NCBI GenBank assembly: GCA_029532625.1
Contig: JARFXM010000006.1
Location: 124,001 to 188,000, forward strand
DNA: 64,000 bases
Source: Lomentospora prolificans
Taxonomy: Eukaryota; Ascomycota; Sordariomycetes; Microascales; Microascaceae
Reading direction: 5' to 3'
The notes beneath the pieces are model-generated. The model did not search any database. It was not told the DNA's origin and saw only the letters and a list, made by a program, of their open reading frames with translations. This document shows positions 1-11,844 of this stretch, piece by piece (positions within the stretch are counted from its first letter, which is position 1; every line of letters begins with the position of its first letter). Position numbers and translations under genes: made by a program.

Positions 1-1147
1 GTAACGAAACCATTGGCCAAAACAATCACATCAGCCTTGACGACACGATCCTTCATCCGGATACCGTCCGGAACAATTTCCAAGACCGGCTCGTTGGTCA
101 AGAGCAGGTTGGGCTCATGCAAGCTCTTTAGATAGCCTGAGTCAAAGATGCGGCGCTTGCAGCCAACCTCAAAATCGGGAATGAGGATATCGTGGTACTT
201 TTCAGGCGCTGTCGACCGCATGTACTCCTCCGCGATGGCCTGCTTCTTCTTTCGGAACTTGGTGGCACTTTTGGTCATGCCGAAGCCTCGGAGGGATTTT
301 TCGGCCTCGCTAAATGTAAGGAAACGCTGGAGTAGCATGCTTCCGGGGATGACCTTGTTCATCCAATTCGCAATGTCTGAGTTGAGGCCGTCGATGGGAG
401 GGAAGATCCAGTGCCGGGAGCGCACCACGTGCGTGAGGCTCTTTGTCGACTTTACAATGGCGGGCACGATTTGCGCACCGGTGCAGCCGTTACCGAAGAC
501 GACGACGTCTTTATTCGTGAGATCGACATCTTTGCGCCACGCCGACGAATGGAAGATGGGACCCTTGAACGTGTCGGCGCCGGGGATGTCAACCTTTCTC
601 GCTTCGACTAGGTTGCCCGATCCGCCGAAGAGGAACTGGCATTCGTGGATAAATGTGGTGCCGCTTTCACGCCGGAGGTAGAGACGCCAGCGGTTCGTTT
701 GGTGGAGCCATTCGCATTTTACAACGGTGGTGCCGAACGAGGTCTTGGCGGGAAGGTTGTACTTTTCGGCAACACCTTTAACGTACTTCCATAGCTCCTC
801 GTTCGTAGGGAGTACCCTTGTCCAGTCGGCCTTGGGCTCGAACGAGAAGCTGTAGAGCGCGCTGGGAATATCGCAGGCGCAGCCTAGCGACGATGGTCAG
901 GAAGTGCACTTTTGGGACATGTATGGCATGATCATGATGGCGTATTACCAGGATATTCGTTTACCAGCCAGGTTCCCCCAACGTCGTGGTTTCGCTCAAA
1001 GATTCGAATGTCGGTGATACCGTACCATCGTTGCAGTGTCGCACCGAGCGCAATCCCAGATACGCCAGCACCGATGCACGCGAACTGGCTGTATGTAGAA
1101 CTGGTGTGTTTCTGCTTCGAGATCATCTTTGGTGTGAGCAGAGGCAA
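1..1147 (-). CDS. Baeyer-Villiger (flavin) monooxygenase, N-terminal part, cut by window edge
   Basis: Type I Baeyer-Villiger monooxygenase, an FAD- and NADPH-dependent enzyme that inserts oxygen next to a ketone carbonyl. Exon 1 is 949-1147 and exon 2 is 1-883, joined across a 65-bp intron (884-948) that restores the reading frame in the middle of a conserved motif. About 360 residues lie in the window. Visible signatures are the FAD-binding GAGVSG at residues 26-31, the GGTW...NEYPG...D fingerprint spanning the splice junction, the family fingerprint FKGPIFHSSAW, and a second Rossmann motif, FGNGCTGAQ, for NADPH. The frame is still open at position 1 near ADVIVLANGF, so the C-terminal third lies outside the window. 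The start is the first ATG of the frame; a second ATG lies seven codons in. Substrate is unknown. The class assignment is strong because both fingerprints are present; cyclohexanone- or steroid-type specificity cannot be read here. Confidence 0.9.
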
Positions 1148-4100
1148 ATGAGCGAAAATATAGGTTCAACACTGCGAGAATCGTGAGAATCAAATCGCCT
1201 TAGAGGTTGCAAAGACGAGAGAGGACAGGGCTTTATAAGGTCTGCTTGCAAGCCAACCGGTGCAATGCATACCTCTCCGTCGCCCTCGCAGACATAATGG
1301 CGCGATGCAGGAGTCACATGAAGTGGTCCTTACCTCGGATCCTAAAGCACCATTAGCGTGTGAAGCATCGGGGCGCGATCCGATTCCGTCGGACTGTCGG
1401 GTTAACAGCTTCGGTTCGCTTTACCTGTTCTAAAACGCAATGGACCAGTTAGCATCTCTAGATTCACAGTTTCCTCTCCACATTTCCTTTAGCTCGCCTC
1501 CCCCGCAATCGCTGGCGGTTATTACCCCAGACGTCCTTGCCCTTGGGAAGCGACCCCAGAGTAATAGAAACAGAATACGGTTAGTGTCAATGAGACACAG
1601 ACTCCATTTGCTTTGCAAAATCTTGGGAAGACTCCACCTAATAGTGCGTGCTATTCCTGCCAGCCGCAAGTTTTCGTGATTTATCTGCTGCACGTTGATC
1701 CCGAGGTGCCTTCGAGAGTGTTGTGCTGGATCTAACGCTAGGCCATTCGCAGTGTTAGTGTGTTTGGGATGGTGGCAAGCCACTCGGTAGCCAGCCATCC
1801 ATCTTTACCCTGTCCTCCGATTTCCTGGATTAGCTGGCCGTTAACGTAGGACTGCGCCAAGTGTCTCGGAAACTGCCGCAGCCATCCGAGTACGAACTGA
1901 GAAGGCCCTTTGCCAAAGACGAGGTTCGCAATCGAGGTTTCCAGTGAGACCGCTTGATGGCGTTTCGGTTATGAAAACCTTGTTCTCGGTCGACAATCGA
2001 AGGACAGGCAGTCTGGGTGTTTGCAATACTGATCGAGTGAGAGAGAGTCTTTATAATACCCTTCTGTTTGATTTGCTGGACCCGGGACGTTCGCCAGCGT
2101 TTTATGAGGATCCTCACTAAAGCACGTATATGTAGAATTGCCAGAACCAGTTTGAGACCCACCTCAATTTGGGGGCCTAATATATTACTACCACCAAGTT
2201 CGCCTTTCCCAAATGAAACCGAGGGAAACGACGTCTACATGTACATGTCAAATATGCCATTGAACCTCAGAAGGGTTTGACTTAAATTCAGGCAGAGCGA
2301 ATATTCCTGCCTGTCGCCTTCTAACAGAGTGCCTGCCTAAGAAGACAGAGTCGATTTGAGAAGTACTATGTGACAGGGAATATATTGCTGTAGCGAGACC
2401 GCGGGATAGACTGAAGCGGGGGCAATCCAATGTAGATTCTATCGCCAAAATCGACTACTGCTTGCCTTTCATTTGCCTTGGCGAGGCTTCGATTTCGTCC
2501 TTATGGTTAGGCAGCTAGGTTTCCTTTCGCAACGGTCTACCGAAGACGAGCTCTCCCCGTGGACGATTTTGTCCCATGATCCCAAAGCCCTATGCTTGCT
2601 TTATTAATGACCGTTGATAGGGGAATTCTATTGCTGAGATTGTGCTAAAAGAATTCAAATTGGCAAATGTTCATGGCGAACTTTTGCCTCTGGGTCAACT
2701 GCACCCGGAGGCTCATTTGATGATCCCGACTGACATAAGGGTCATAGTATGTGAGCTGTGTTGAACTCCATCCATACAGTCCGTGAAATATAGGAATACT
2801 CTCAACCGTGGGTCGACCTCTGCCTGGTACATCCCGATGTTGGACAATATTAAGGCCAGTAGTGTTTAAGCGCGAGTGTCCCCTCGATCATCGGCCTCGC
2901 TACCAGCATCGGGGTCTGTCAGTGTCCTAACTTCAATTCCGTACATTCTCTAGCACTCGTTGAGAATATGTCTCAAGTCTGGCGCTTCCTTGAATTCCGG
3001 GCGGGGTCCCCTCGACTTGATTTAGTATACCAGCAATGATTACTGATCGGTATTATACCAGGGGTTTTCCGGTCGTTCGCATTGTGCTGATATAAACGGG
3101 ATGGAGCTATTCGAGCGCTTCTCTCCGTGGAATTGCTCTCATGACATACACTAACCGGTCAAGAAAATATGCTTGCCTTGTGCCGCCTTCAAATACATCA
3201 TTGGCTCCCTTAACTGCCTGTTGGACAGCCGTACATAGCGCGATATCATTGACAGAGGCCAGAAGAACAAACACACCTTCTTTCACATCATAACCATCCA
3301 CAACTTCGACTATGGCTCTACCGGCTCAGGTTATCCACAAAACCTCTCTCAGTCCTCAGCAGGGCAGTACAGCAGCCTAGACTACGTAGTGCTCTTTCAC
3401 TAAAGGAAGAAAATTATAGACCTGGCGGTTCACGCCAAACAAAACCAAGAAGGTCAGGTTGGGCTAATTACCGCAAACGTGGCTCGCTGTTCAAGTTATC
3501 AAGGCCATCATCCCTGTTACCATGTCGCCGGCCATGAAAGCTTTCTTCACTAATAATACAGAGCGTCAAGTCGTAGCTATTCTCAAGATGTTCCATCGTC
3601 GCCACGTCCCTGACCCTCGAAAATATAATCATTTATGCAACCAAGAACTTGAGGCCTGGTATAACTACGTATGAGTCGGTAAAGCGCATACTCTATTTGC
3701 CTGGCTCAAGGAGAAAACTCGCCGTGTGGTGGAGGGTGAACTCCTCGACGCATTAACGGCTTTGTCGTCGTCAACCTAGGCTGCCAGCCACGCAGCGTGC
3801 TTATATGGTGGGGAGATTTGCGGCCCTTTACCATCGACTTCGCGCAATGCTATTTTGCTGAAGGCTGCGTCCATATGACTTTCCAGGAACGGAGACGAGA
3901 AGACGACAAGCAGGGAGCGATTGGGAGCGTGATGGTCAGCAAATTGAAGTGGGACTTGGGCGTTGAGGTGACTGTTATCTCTCGCACACTAGACGCAATT
4001 ATCTCGTCTCACTTACTACGATCTCTAACGCTAAACACTGGGTTGGCATGTTTGGCTGGCGCTATTTGTTAATGCCATTATTGAGATTGCTTGGCTTGGT

Positions 4101-5409
4101 ATTCGATTATGCAAGATACCCTAAATCTCAGCTCACCACCACTCTCTGTCATGATGGTAATCTTCTATTCAATAGTTTTACAACCGCTCCCATCTGCCTT
4201 CGCAGACCGATTTCTACAACGCTGTGTTGCTTCAAAGCCGTGACTCTCTTTGTCAGAGAGGAGTAGCTTTGGAAAGCTCAAGGAGGGCAAAAGGGAGGCC
4301 CCCGACGTCTGGGAGACCTAAGTAGTGCTACGGTGTGCCAATAACAACAATCACCAAGTATGAAGGACTCCAAATCATCAACGCCTAGAAAAAAGGGAAA
4401 TCATACCATCTTGCGGTGATGAGACACCCGACATCACCAGCTTTTCCGGCTCCTCGATAGTCGTTGAAGCTTGGCTCACTTAATTTCGATATTCCGCCTC
4501 AACTCTAACTCTCCGCGCAAACCATCAGATCGCTTCCGCTCGCAATCGCCATCCCTTGGTGCTAGTAGGATGTAGGTGAACAAGGAATTGGTTAGGAGAC
4601 ATAGGGATATGAATAGCGGATTCTAGCCCCCTGCAATGTAGTTGGTCATCTGGGTGCATAATCTTTATTAAACCTTATAAGTCGCGCTTATGAAGGGCCT
4701 ATTTATTGCTATTCAAAGGCGGAACGGGCATGGCTTAGCTTCGTGATCGGTTCTAACATCCCGCGATCCTTCGCCACCATGAACCGTGGACCTAATTTTA
4801 GTAATGTGTCCTGCTTCAAGGTGGAAGGTATCCCATAGATCCGCCATTTGAATCGCCTAAAATATAGGCTTGGTAGGTTTCCTTCTGGGCGCATCGGGTA
4901 GCAGCACTGAATACACGTTTCGAAGTCAACCCCCGAGGCCTTTTTCCATTCGCATGTGGCCTAGGACACGGTTACTTCATAGTTGATATCGTGGGGTGCG
5001 GCCAGCCTAGGTTCGCTCATTATCTCTAACCCACTTCATTACACTAATATAATGACCTGGGAGGGGGACTGGGCAAATATAGGGCATATGGCTCGCCTCG
5101 AGGAAACGACTCCATGCCGGCACCATGCTATATCGTACCTCTGATTCATAACCTCCAATTATCGTTAATTTTCCTACTTACATATAGGATTATACTCATC
5201 TATTACTAGGATTGGAAATCCAATAGAACAGCCTGGAAAGCATTCTTAACAATTAAATGCAGCGCTTAACTCAAAATCACCCAGCGCAAGCAACTGCTGG
5301 GCCTTTTCCCAGAGAGTTAGGTGATCGTGCATGATTCCGAGAGACGTGTCAAAACAAGTACTTTGCTATGGATTTGCCCGTATTGACTAAGACAAAGTCG
5401 CCTGGTAGA
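1148..5409. other. gene-poor stretch, no supported gene
   Basis: No convincing gene on either strand. Short open frames, for example 3107-3301 (-), 3797-4072 (+) and 4048-4266 (+), have no motif I recognise and are interrupted on both sides. The part just above 1147 should hold the promoter of the Baeyer-Villiger gene. Composition is mixed, without the extreme TA bias seen in the retrotransposons further right, so old decayed genes are more likely than RIP-mutated repeats. Confidence 0.5.
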
Positions 5410-5613
5410 TCACTCTGTAGGTGAAACCTTTGCGGACCTTTGGCCACTCTTGCGAAACCGATTTTGATCGGCTTCCACGGTTCCAATAGGCGCAAAGCCC
5501 TCGACTGTCAGATCTTCGCAATAACCGTGTATTGTGTCATTAGGTTTTTCCGCTGCGCGAGTACCGTCCAGGTTTACAATGGTGTCAGCCAAGGCTAGAT
5601 ACTGATGGGCCAC
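5410..5613 (-). pseudogene. possible ABC-transporter relic (end of a nucleotide-binding domain)
   Basis: A 67-codon frame that begins with a segment reading like the region after the Walker B motif of fungal multidrug ABC transporters, where an H-loop is followed by LALADTIVNLDG. Walker A, the signature motif and the membrane domains are not found nearby, and a stop codon lies just upstream in the same frame. If the assignment is right, this is a short fossil. The match rests on one short segment and could be chance. Confidence 0.25.
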
Positions 5614-5674
5614 GCCACCCTAAGGACACCCTTTACCAGTATTATTATACAAGCTTCCATGTTCTCAACATTGC

Positions 5675-6338
5675 TCAAGCTACGTCCATCTTCTCACTCT
5701 TGCCATCCAAACCAGTCCATTTGACAGTGCCATCCGGAATATCGACAACTCTCTGGGAATAAAATATGTGGCACCTAGAAATTTCTCGTCAGAATTCAGA
5801 ATTGGCCAGGCTCAATGCCTCTTATGACACCAGTTGGAGCATGATATTACTGTGGCCTAAATCTGCGCCGATCCTCTTCATTGCCGAACCGGATCAGGGT
5901 CGGAAAGAGAAGCACCATATTCCGGCCCTCATCCATGATTGGCGTGCGGCAGTATTCGCAGCTAACCTTGCAAGGCAGATCGTGCCCTAATTTCCGGGTA
6001 GCTGACCGGTAAAAGGCAAGGCCCTCCGTGCCGTTGTCGAACACCATGTCTGCCTTGTGGAAAATGGCCGCCCATTGAAAAGGTGCGGCTGCATCGAGGA
6101 TTAGTGATGTTTGCCCGGTTTAACACGCCAGGAGTATTAGGCTCTCACCGTGAAGAGTCTGGCAGTCGCGGCAGTGGCAATACTTGGATGCGAGCGGCTC
6201 CTCCCGAGCCAAAGAGTACTGGATCCTACCACAGTGGCAGGATCCTCGGTGCCGGGGAACGTAATCTGACCGGTGCGACGCCGACTGATAGGGCGGCTGG
6301 GCTGTCCAGTCTGCGTCTGGTTGGACTTCGTCTGACAT
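5675..6338 (-). CDS. GFA/Mss4-like zinc-binding protein (glutathione-dependent formaldehyde-activating family)
   Basis: Small cytosolic protein of the GFA (CENP-V/Mss4-like fold) family, about 175 residues in three exons: 6149-6338, 5851-6088 and 5675-5774. The introns (6089-6148 and 5775-5850) have GT..AG ends and keep frame. Zinc-ligand motifs are GSCHCG and YCHCRDCQTLH in exon 1 and SCEYC followed by TPIMDEGRN in exon 2. The last exon carries the usual fungal ending with CHIFYSQRVVDIPDG. I chose the ATG at 6338 because it gives the normal family length; an upstream in-frame ATG at 6434 would add 32 unconserved residues. It lies 230 bp downstream of, and in the same direction as, the alcohol dehydrogenase. 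Founding members bind glutathione-formaldehyde adducts, but most fungal paralogues have no known substrate, so a formaldehyde role is inference. Confidence 0.87.
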
Positions 6339-6570
6339 TGTTCCTAGTTTGATATGGAGAAAACAATGGTCGGCAAACGCAAGACGCTCTTGGATGTGGG
6401 GATCGGACTTTGGTAACAAGGTGAAGCAGTTCATTCATGATAAAATTTTAAGACGAGGCACAGCAATGACGTCAGTGTAGCCTCACGCATTCCAGCGTTA
6501 TGTTATTACATTGTATTAATCGCTGGCCCTGTCCATCTGACTACATTATTATTATTACGATTGTGTCGAT

Positions 6571-7793
6571 TTACATTTCAATCAAGACTTTCAGAGCGTT
6601 ATTCTTCGCCGCGTTCCCAAAGGTTTCGTAGGCCTTTTCAATCTCGCTAAATTTGAACTCTATGCAATCACGGTGTTAGCAGGGTTAATAATAACTTCAC
6701 AAATATTCAAGGTTGAGTTTTCCGTACTGTGAGTGAGGAGTCTGTCAGGCTGGAGTTTTCGCGCTTCAACCATCTTGATGAGGGTCGGCGTCGTGACTGC
6801 ATCGACAAGTCGGGTAGTGATGCCTACATATCCCTATTATTAGCATAGATTGGGACAGATCATGACTAAGAGCAAGGACATACTGATATTCTTCTCCCAT
6901 AGTTCATTCAAAAACAGATCAACTTTCGTGCCGTGGACGCCAATATTGGCCAAGACGCCTCCAGGGGCCAAAATCCTCTGGCAGAGCTCAAATGTTGCCG
7001 GGATACCAACGGCCTCGATGACGACATCGCAGCCCTTGCCGTCAGTCTGTGCCAAAACTTCCTTGACCACGTCGGTGCCTGGGCCGCTGCGGATTGTGGA
7101 CGTGGCGCCCATCTCGGAAGCGACCTTGAGTCTGTTTTCGTCCATATCGATCATGATGACTTTGGAGGGCGAGTAGAAATTGGCCGTGGCCATGACGGCG
7201 AGACCGATGGGTCCCACACCAACCACGGCGACCGTGGAGCCAGGTTGGACTTTGCCGTTCAGTGTTCCACATTCGTAGGCGGTAGGGAACGTGTCGCTCA
7301 CGGAGACAAGGGAGGCCGTATCGGCGACACCCTTGGGGACGTTGTACAAACTGCTGTCGGCATGGGGAATGCGCACATATTCCGCCTGCGTGCCGTCAAT
7401 CTTGTTGCCAAGAATCCACCCGCCGGTGGTGCAGTGGGACGGCATGCCGCGACGGCAGTACTCGCACGACGAGCACGAGGAAATGCAGGAGATGATGACC
7501 TCGTCTCCGATTTTGAAGCGAGACACCATTTCTCCCGCCTGCTCGACAATGCCGACGCCTTCATGTCCAAGGACGCGACCCGGGGCGCACGTTGCAACCT
7601 CGCCCTTGCGGATATGGAGATCGGTGCCGCAAATGGTGGAATACTTCAATTTGACAATCGCGTCGGTCGGGGATGCGATTTTGGGAGCTGGCCGGTCCTG
7701 CAGCTCGACCTTGCCGACTTTAGAATATACGAGGGCTTTCATTTTACTTGGTACTCGTAGGCTTAACCTCCTGAGCGTTGCTTGAAAAGCCAT
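6571..7793 (-). CDS. zinc-dependent alcohol dehydrogenase (MDR superfamily)
   Basis: Medium-chain NAD(P)-dependent alcohol dehydrogenase with three exons: 6884-7793, 6728-6823 and 6571-6659. Both introns (6824-6883, 6660-6727) restore the conserved C-terminal frame ending AAKNNALKVLIEM. The catalytic zinc site is seen as CGTDLH and GHEGVGIVE, the structural zinc site as the cluster CSSCEYCRRGMPSHC, and the nucleotide fold as VGVGPIGLAV followed by an acidic IDMDENR strand end. Full length from the first ATG is 364 residues. A second ATG at 7742 begins the canonical family start (MKALVY) and gives 347. I kept the upstream ATG because it has a good CCATGG context; its 17 extra residues are Arg/Ser/Leu-rich with no acidic residue and could be a mitochondrial presequence. 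Overall it resembles the bacterial-type ADH/formaldehyde-dehydrogenase branch. Substrate unknown. Confidence 0.92.
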
Positions 7794-9548
7794 GGAAGAG
7801 TAAAATAGCTCGACGGAACAAAAATGCTAAATATATATATGGTATTAAGAGTACTGCTAGTCTGACAAGCTGAATATAAGACTCGGAGTCTGTCTTGATT
7901 GTGGAATTCTATAAACAAGAAACATCGGGTCAAATGGCTAATATACTTTGAGCTTGATGTGGCATGATGCTCAGATGAATGGCGGGAATGAGGACCCTCG
8001 GCACCACGTTGTCTCGGTTGGCCAGAAGTGGTATCGGGCTGGGCCATTAACGAGGCGAACTAACGGCCGAGTTAGTCAGACATATACTACTTCGTACTAT
8101 GCGTGCGGCCCGGCGCCTGTCAGCCCTCGTCCACTCCAGTCTGGAGGTCGCTCAGAGTCTAGCGTCGGATTCCTACCACGCGTTCGGAATCTGGCGCTGA
8201 AGTAATTTATACATCAGCTAGATGTTTCGGTTAGTATAAGTACTGCGTGTAACCTTTGGCTACATTGTTTTTAGCTCGGTTATTATGTGAGGGGGGACAC
8301 TTTAGATCAGTCTTGCATTGAACAGGCTGCGTCGATGCGTACGGCGAGAGAAAGCACAAAATAATATGTAAGACCAGGAGATCCTGACTTCGACTACGAT
8401 ACATAGCAGATCCAAAGGCGTCAATCTGAAAATGCGATGTTGAGAAGAATTGGTCAGGCGACGAGCCATTCGGTTAGCTCGCTATGTAGCCGACTGAGAC
8501 TCGCTAACCCTAACCCGGCCCTCCCAGTTCTCTGGAACATGATGTAGGAGGCCATTAAAACGCGGGGTTGTCGCTTTTGGGTTTGCAATGCCAGGCCTGG
8601 CGTGTTGTGGCTGTCCCCACAACAATGTTTGGGGTTAGAATATCGGAGCATCCATGGACGAAGACGGTGGGCCAATTTTAAAAAATTGCAAGATCTTGAG
8701 AGCTTGCATCAACCGGGCAATCCAGGCCGTGGTCGTGGTCTAGCGTCGAACACAAAGTTACCGAATGGATGACCCCTCTTGTCATGTACTTATCAGATTA
8801 CAGATCTGATGATCAGTAATGTCGAGCCTAGCGGCGATGGTCTCGACTGTTTCCTGGGCCACTCACGTCCTGTAATAATCCACCCCAACATCTGACCTCA
8901 TCGAACAAACGCCCTGGTCAGGAGGGATTTCACCCACACTCAAGCTTGCCTGGGCGAACGGGGACTTGTTTTGACAACCATGCCGGATCTTTAATAGGGA
9001 GAGCCCTCAACTGGGGAAATTGACTGGTGTCAGCACGCAGTGGAGATATGATAACAGCGGGTACGAACCCAATGCCAGTCAGCCTCCCCCTAACCCCTCC
9101 CATTAGAAGGGCCGGGAATGCTTGGGGCCAGTCCAGGCCTCTGGAGATCGACTGGAGGTCGAATATTATTATTAGGGTGCATCGTTGCCAGCGGGGCATA
9201 ATAATTGCTAGCTAGCACCGTGTTTCCCCCCCACGCTGGCGCCTGGCGGACCAAGTGGGTCAACGTGATGGATGGAGGATATATGCTCCCCACGCCTGAG
9301 AGTAAATGTGCATCAAGGAAGAGTCGACAACAAGCAGGGGTGAGAAATCTGTAACAGTGGGTCATTCTGGTTGATTTTTTATTATTGTTTTTTGACAGGA
9401 TGATTCATCGCATGCTTTGTTGGTCCCCGCTTGAGGGAAAGAACAGACATGCAAACTCGGATCGGAATACAAGAATCGCGGGTTCCACTCAACTTCTCAC
9501 CCGCTGGCAAATACTATCCGGGAAAGGCCATTTGTTAACTATTAAAAA
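7794..9548. other. intergenic region between divergent ADH and P450 genes
   Basis: The 1.75 kb holds the promoters of the minus-strand ADH and the plus-strand P450. No ORF in it has a recognisable domain. AT-rich runs lie around 7830-7845 and 9371-9392. I see no clear repeat or regulatory palindrome. Confidence 0.5.
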
Positions 9549-11183
9549 ATGCTCGACATCCCAGTGGTATATAATATACCCGTCATGGTCGCCCTCCTGC
9601 TAGGCGTGCCGACCCTCCTTTTTCTAGTGACGAGAAAGCGCGACAGCCACGCCAAGAGTGAGGAAAAGCTCCTAAAGCTGCCCCTCATCGGTGACCTGCA
9701 CAGCTCTCCCATTGACAAGCCTCTTCTACACTGGGATGCGTGGGCAAAGGAGAAAGGGCCCATCGCGACCCCGAAGCTCTTCGGGATCGTACCCATCGTG
9801 GTCCTCAACTCCTACGACGCCACCACAGAGCTATTCAGTCGTCGCAGCCAATGGTACAGTAACCGTCCGCCCTCGGTGAGCATGGAAATGATTACCAATG
9901 CCGGGCCTGGCAAGTCAAAGTTTACCTTGATGCACGACTACGATGCAGACCTCAAACTGCACCACCGGATCCTCACCCCGAGCCTGGGGCCGGTTGCAGC
10001 GCCGCACTATCAACCGCTGATGGAGCTTGAGTCCAAGCAACTGCTGTTTGACTTGGTGAGCGCGGTTCACCAGTCTAAGGATGGAATCATCAGTACCTCG
10101 ACTGTTTATCCGCTATTGGAGCGCACACAGGCTAGTGTGATTCTCGCGTTGCATTATGGACTCCGCATTCCACATTTCGAAGAAAAGATTCTACACGAAA
10201 TCATCGACATGCAGAAGCAGGTCACCCACCTCGCCGCAAACCCCGGCCTCCCAGATTTCATCCCTCCCCTCCGCCACCTACCCGCGTTCCTTTCTCCCTG
10301 GAAGCGTTCCGCCACCAAGTTGTACGCTGCGCAGGTCGATCTTTACACGAGGCTACTCGAGCACGGCCGCGACTCGCCAGGCTGGAACGCCACCAAGCAG
10401 GCCATCACCACCGCGCAAAAGCACGCCAAGGCCGGTATAATACCCGACGTTGACCTCGCCTTCACCCTCGCCACGTCTATCCAAGGCGGCATGGAAACGT
10501 CGCCACGGCAGATTCTCTGGCTATTCGTAGCCATGCTGCAGAACCCCTCCTTTGTCCGTCGAGCGCACGAACTTATGGATGCGGTCGTGGGACGCGACCG
10601 GCTTCCTCGCTTCGAGGACCGGCAGCATCTCACCTTTATTGATGCTGTGGTTCACGAGTTGTTCCGTTGGCGACCTGTTTCTCCCGGAAGTATCCCGCGC
10701 CGTGCTGATAGGGAAGACGAACTTAACGGAGTCAAGATCATTAAGAATGCGACTGTCATTGCGAATGCATGGGGGGTGGGCCGCGATGAGCAAGTCTTTG
10801 ACCCGTCTCTCGGGGATCCTCAGGAGTTTGTTCCAGAAAGGTGGCTAGTCAAAGATGAGGCGACCGGGGAGGAAAGGCTACGGCACGAACTGCCACTTGC
10901 CGTATTTGGCCAAGGTAGACGAATCTGCCAGGGCAAACGCATAGCTATCGACGGAACATTCATGCAGGTCGCCAACCTCCTTTGGGCCTTTGATGTGGAG
11001 CCAACTGAGGAGGTCAATCCCTGGTCGATGGTGGTGGTCGGGTTTATGACGGTGCCCAAGGAGTTCCGATTCAAGCTCAAGCCTCGGGCACCCTGGGTGG
11101 AAGAGGTTATCGTCAAGGCCTGGACCGAAGCGGATACGAGCTTGGATAAGGTAATGGGTACAACGAAAGATGTGGAGATGTAA
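9549..11183 (+). CDS. cytochrome P450 monooxygenase
   Basis: Intronless 544-residue microsomal P450. An N-terminal hydrophobic anchor at about residues 8-27 is followed by a basic stop (TRKR) and a proline hinge (LPLIGDLH). The I-helix region has GGMETS around residues 313-318 in place of the usual AGxDT. The ExxR pair is E370/R373 (ELFRWRP), and the heme-binding loop FGQGRRICQG places the thiolate cysteine at residue 460. The length is normal. The sequence looks like the fungal CYP group that includes O-methylsterigmatocystin oxidoreductase-like enzymes rather than the CYP53 benzoate hydroxylases, but I cannot assign a family number or substrate. It stands next to an aldehyde dehydrogenase and an aromatic catabolism block, so hydroxylation of an aromatic or small phenolic is a possible but unproven role. 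Confidence 0.93.
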   Translation: MLDIPVVYNIPVMVALLLGVPTLLFLVTRKRDSHAKSEEKLLKLPLIGDLHSSPIDKPLLHWDAWAKEKGPIATPKLFGIVPIVVLNSYDATTELFSRRSQWYSNRPPSVSMEMITNAGPGKSKFTLMHDYDADLKLHHRILTPSLGPVAAPHYQPLMELESKQLLFDLVSAVHQSKDGIISTSTVYPLLERTQASVILALHYGLRIPHFEEKILHEIIDMQKQVTHLAANPGLPDFIPPLRHLPAFLSPWKRSATKLYAAQVDLYTRLLEHGRDSPGWNATKQAITTAQKHAKAGIIPDVDLAFTLATSIQGGMETSPRQILWLFVAMLQNPSFVRRAHELMDAVVGRDRLPRFEDRQHLTFIDAVVHELFRWRPVSPGSIPRRADREDELNGVKIIKNATVIANAWGVGRDEQVFDPSLGDPQEFVPERWLVKDEATGEERLRHELPLAVFGQGRRICQGKRIAIDGTFMQVANLLWAFDVEPTEEVNPWSMVVVGFMTVPKEFRFKLKPRAPWVEEVIVKAWTEADTSLDKVMGTTKDVEM

Positions 11184-11844
11184 TAGCGCATTCCCGAGAA
11201 CGACGTGTTCACGAAGCAGAGTTCCTGCTGATATTATATATATATATACTAGATTTCATTGTATATACAACCCCGTTTTGCATTGTGTCGCACAGTAAAT
11301 CGGGGCGCCGGATGAAGAGCAGCGCTAGAACGTCAAGTTCAACTGGTAGCAGCAGTACCACTGCGCTCACGTTTCTTAAATTGAACCATCAATGACGCAA
11401 TCGAAGTCAACTCCCGGTCAGTTGCCGATAGCCACGCCCAACACTCGCCAAGGGCAGCTTGATACCACGCTTCGATGCACGTAACCTGGCGAAAAAAGCT
11501 GTCGAGCACATCCAATGTCCGATCGATTTCTGCCAGAGACTGTGTCCCATCGCGACGAAGCGATAAATAGCCTTATGGAAACCCTTCACGTGATATGAGC
11601 GTGCATGATCTGCGTTCAATTGCGATTTCAGCTTCAAAACTCGAATCGGCCTAAACTGGTCATGTGATTGGCATCGTTGCTATATGTAGCGACATGGGGC
11701 GTGGCTGGGCGGTCACAGCTGATGACCAGGGAACTCAGCGCCCTTCATACAATCATTGCTTCCATCATCTCCCAAGCCTATCATCTCGTCAACACCGACC
11801 TTACCGCCCGCATCCTCACAATCCATCCTCAAATTAACAGAAAA
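11184..11844. other. intergenic, P450 3' end and promoter of the small Cys-rich gene
   Basis: Contains a (TA)n run near 11236-11251, likely in the P450 3' untranslated region, and a CT-rich stretch just before 11845 typical of fungal promoters. No supported gene. Confidence 0.45.

Noticed and set aside
3107..4266. Several short frames that might be one decayed gene
   Set aside because: They do not share a family that I can recognise, and no splice sites join them in frame.
6933..7760. 275-codon frame on the plus strand
   Set aside because: Antisense shadow of the ADH exon; the minus strand has zinc and Rossmann motifs.
9549..11183. P450 as a CYP53 benzoate 4-hydroxylase completing the mandelate route
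   Set aside because: The heme loop FGQGRRICQG and the I-helix sequence look like another fungal CYP group; family membership cannot be claimed.
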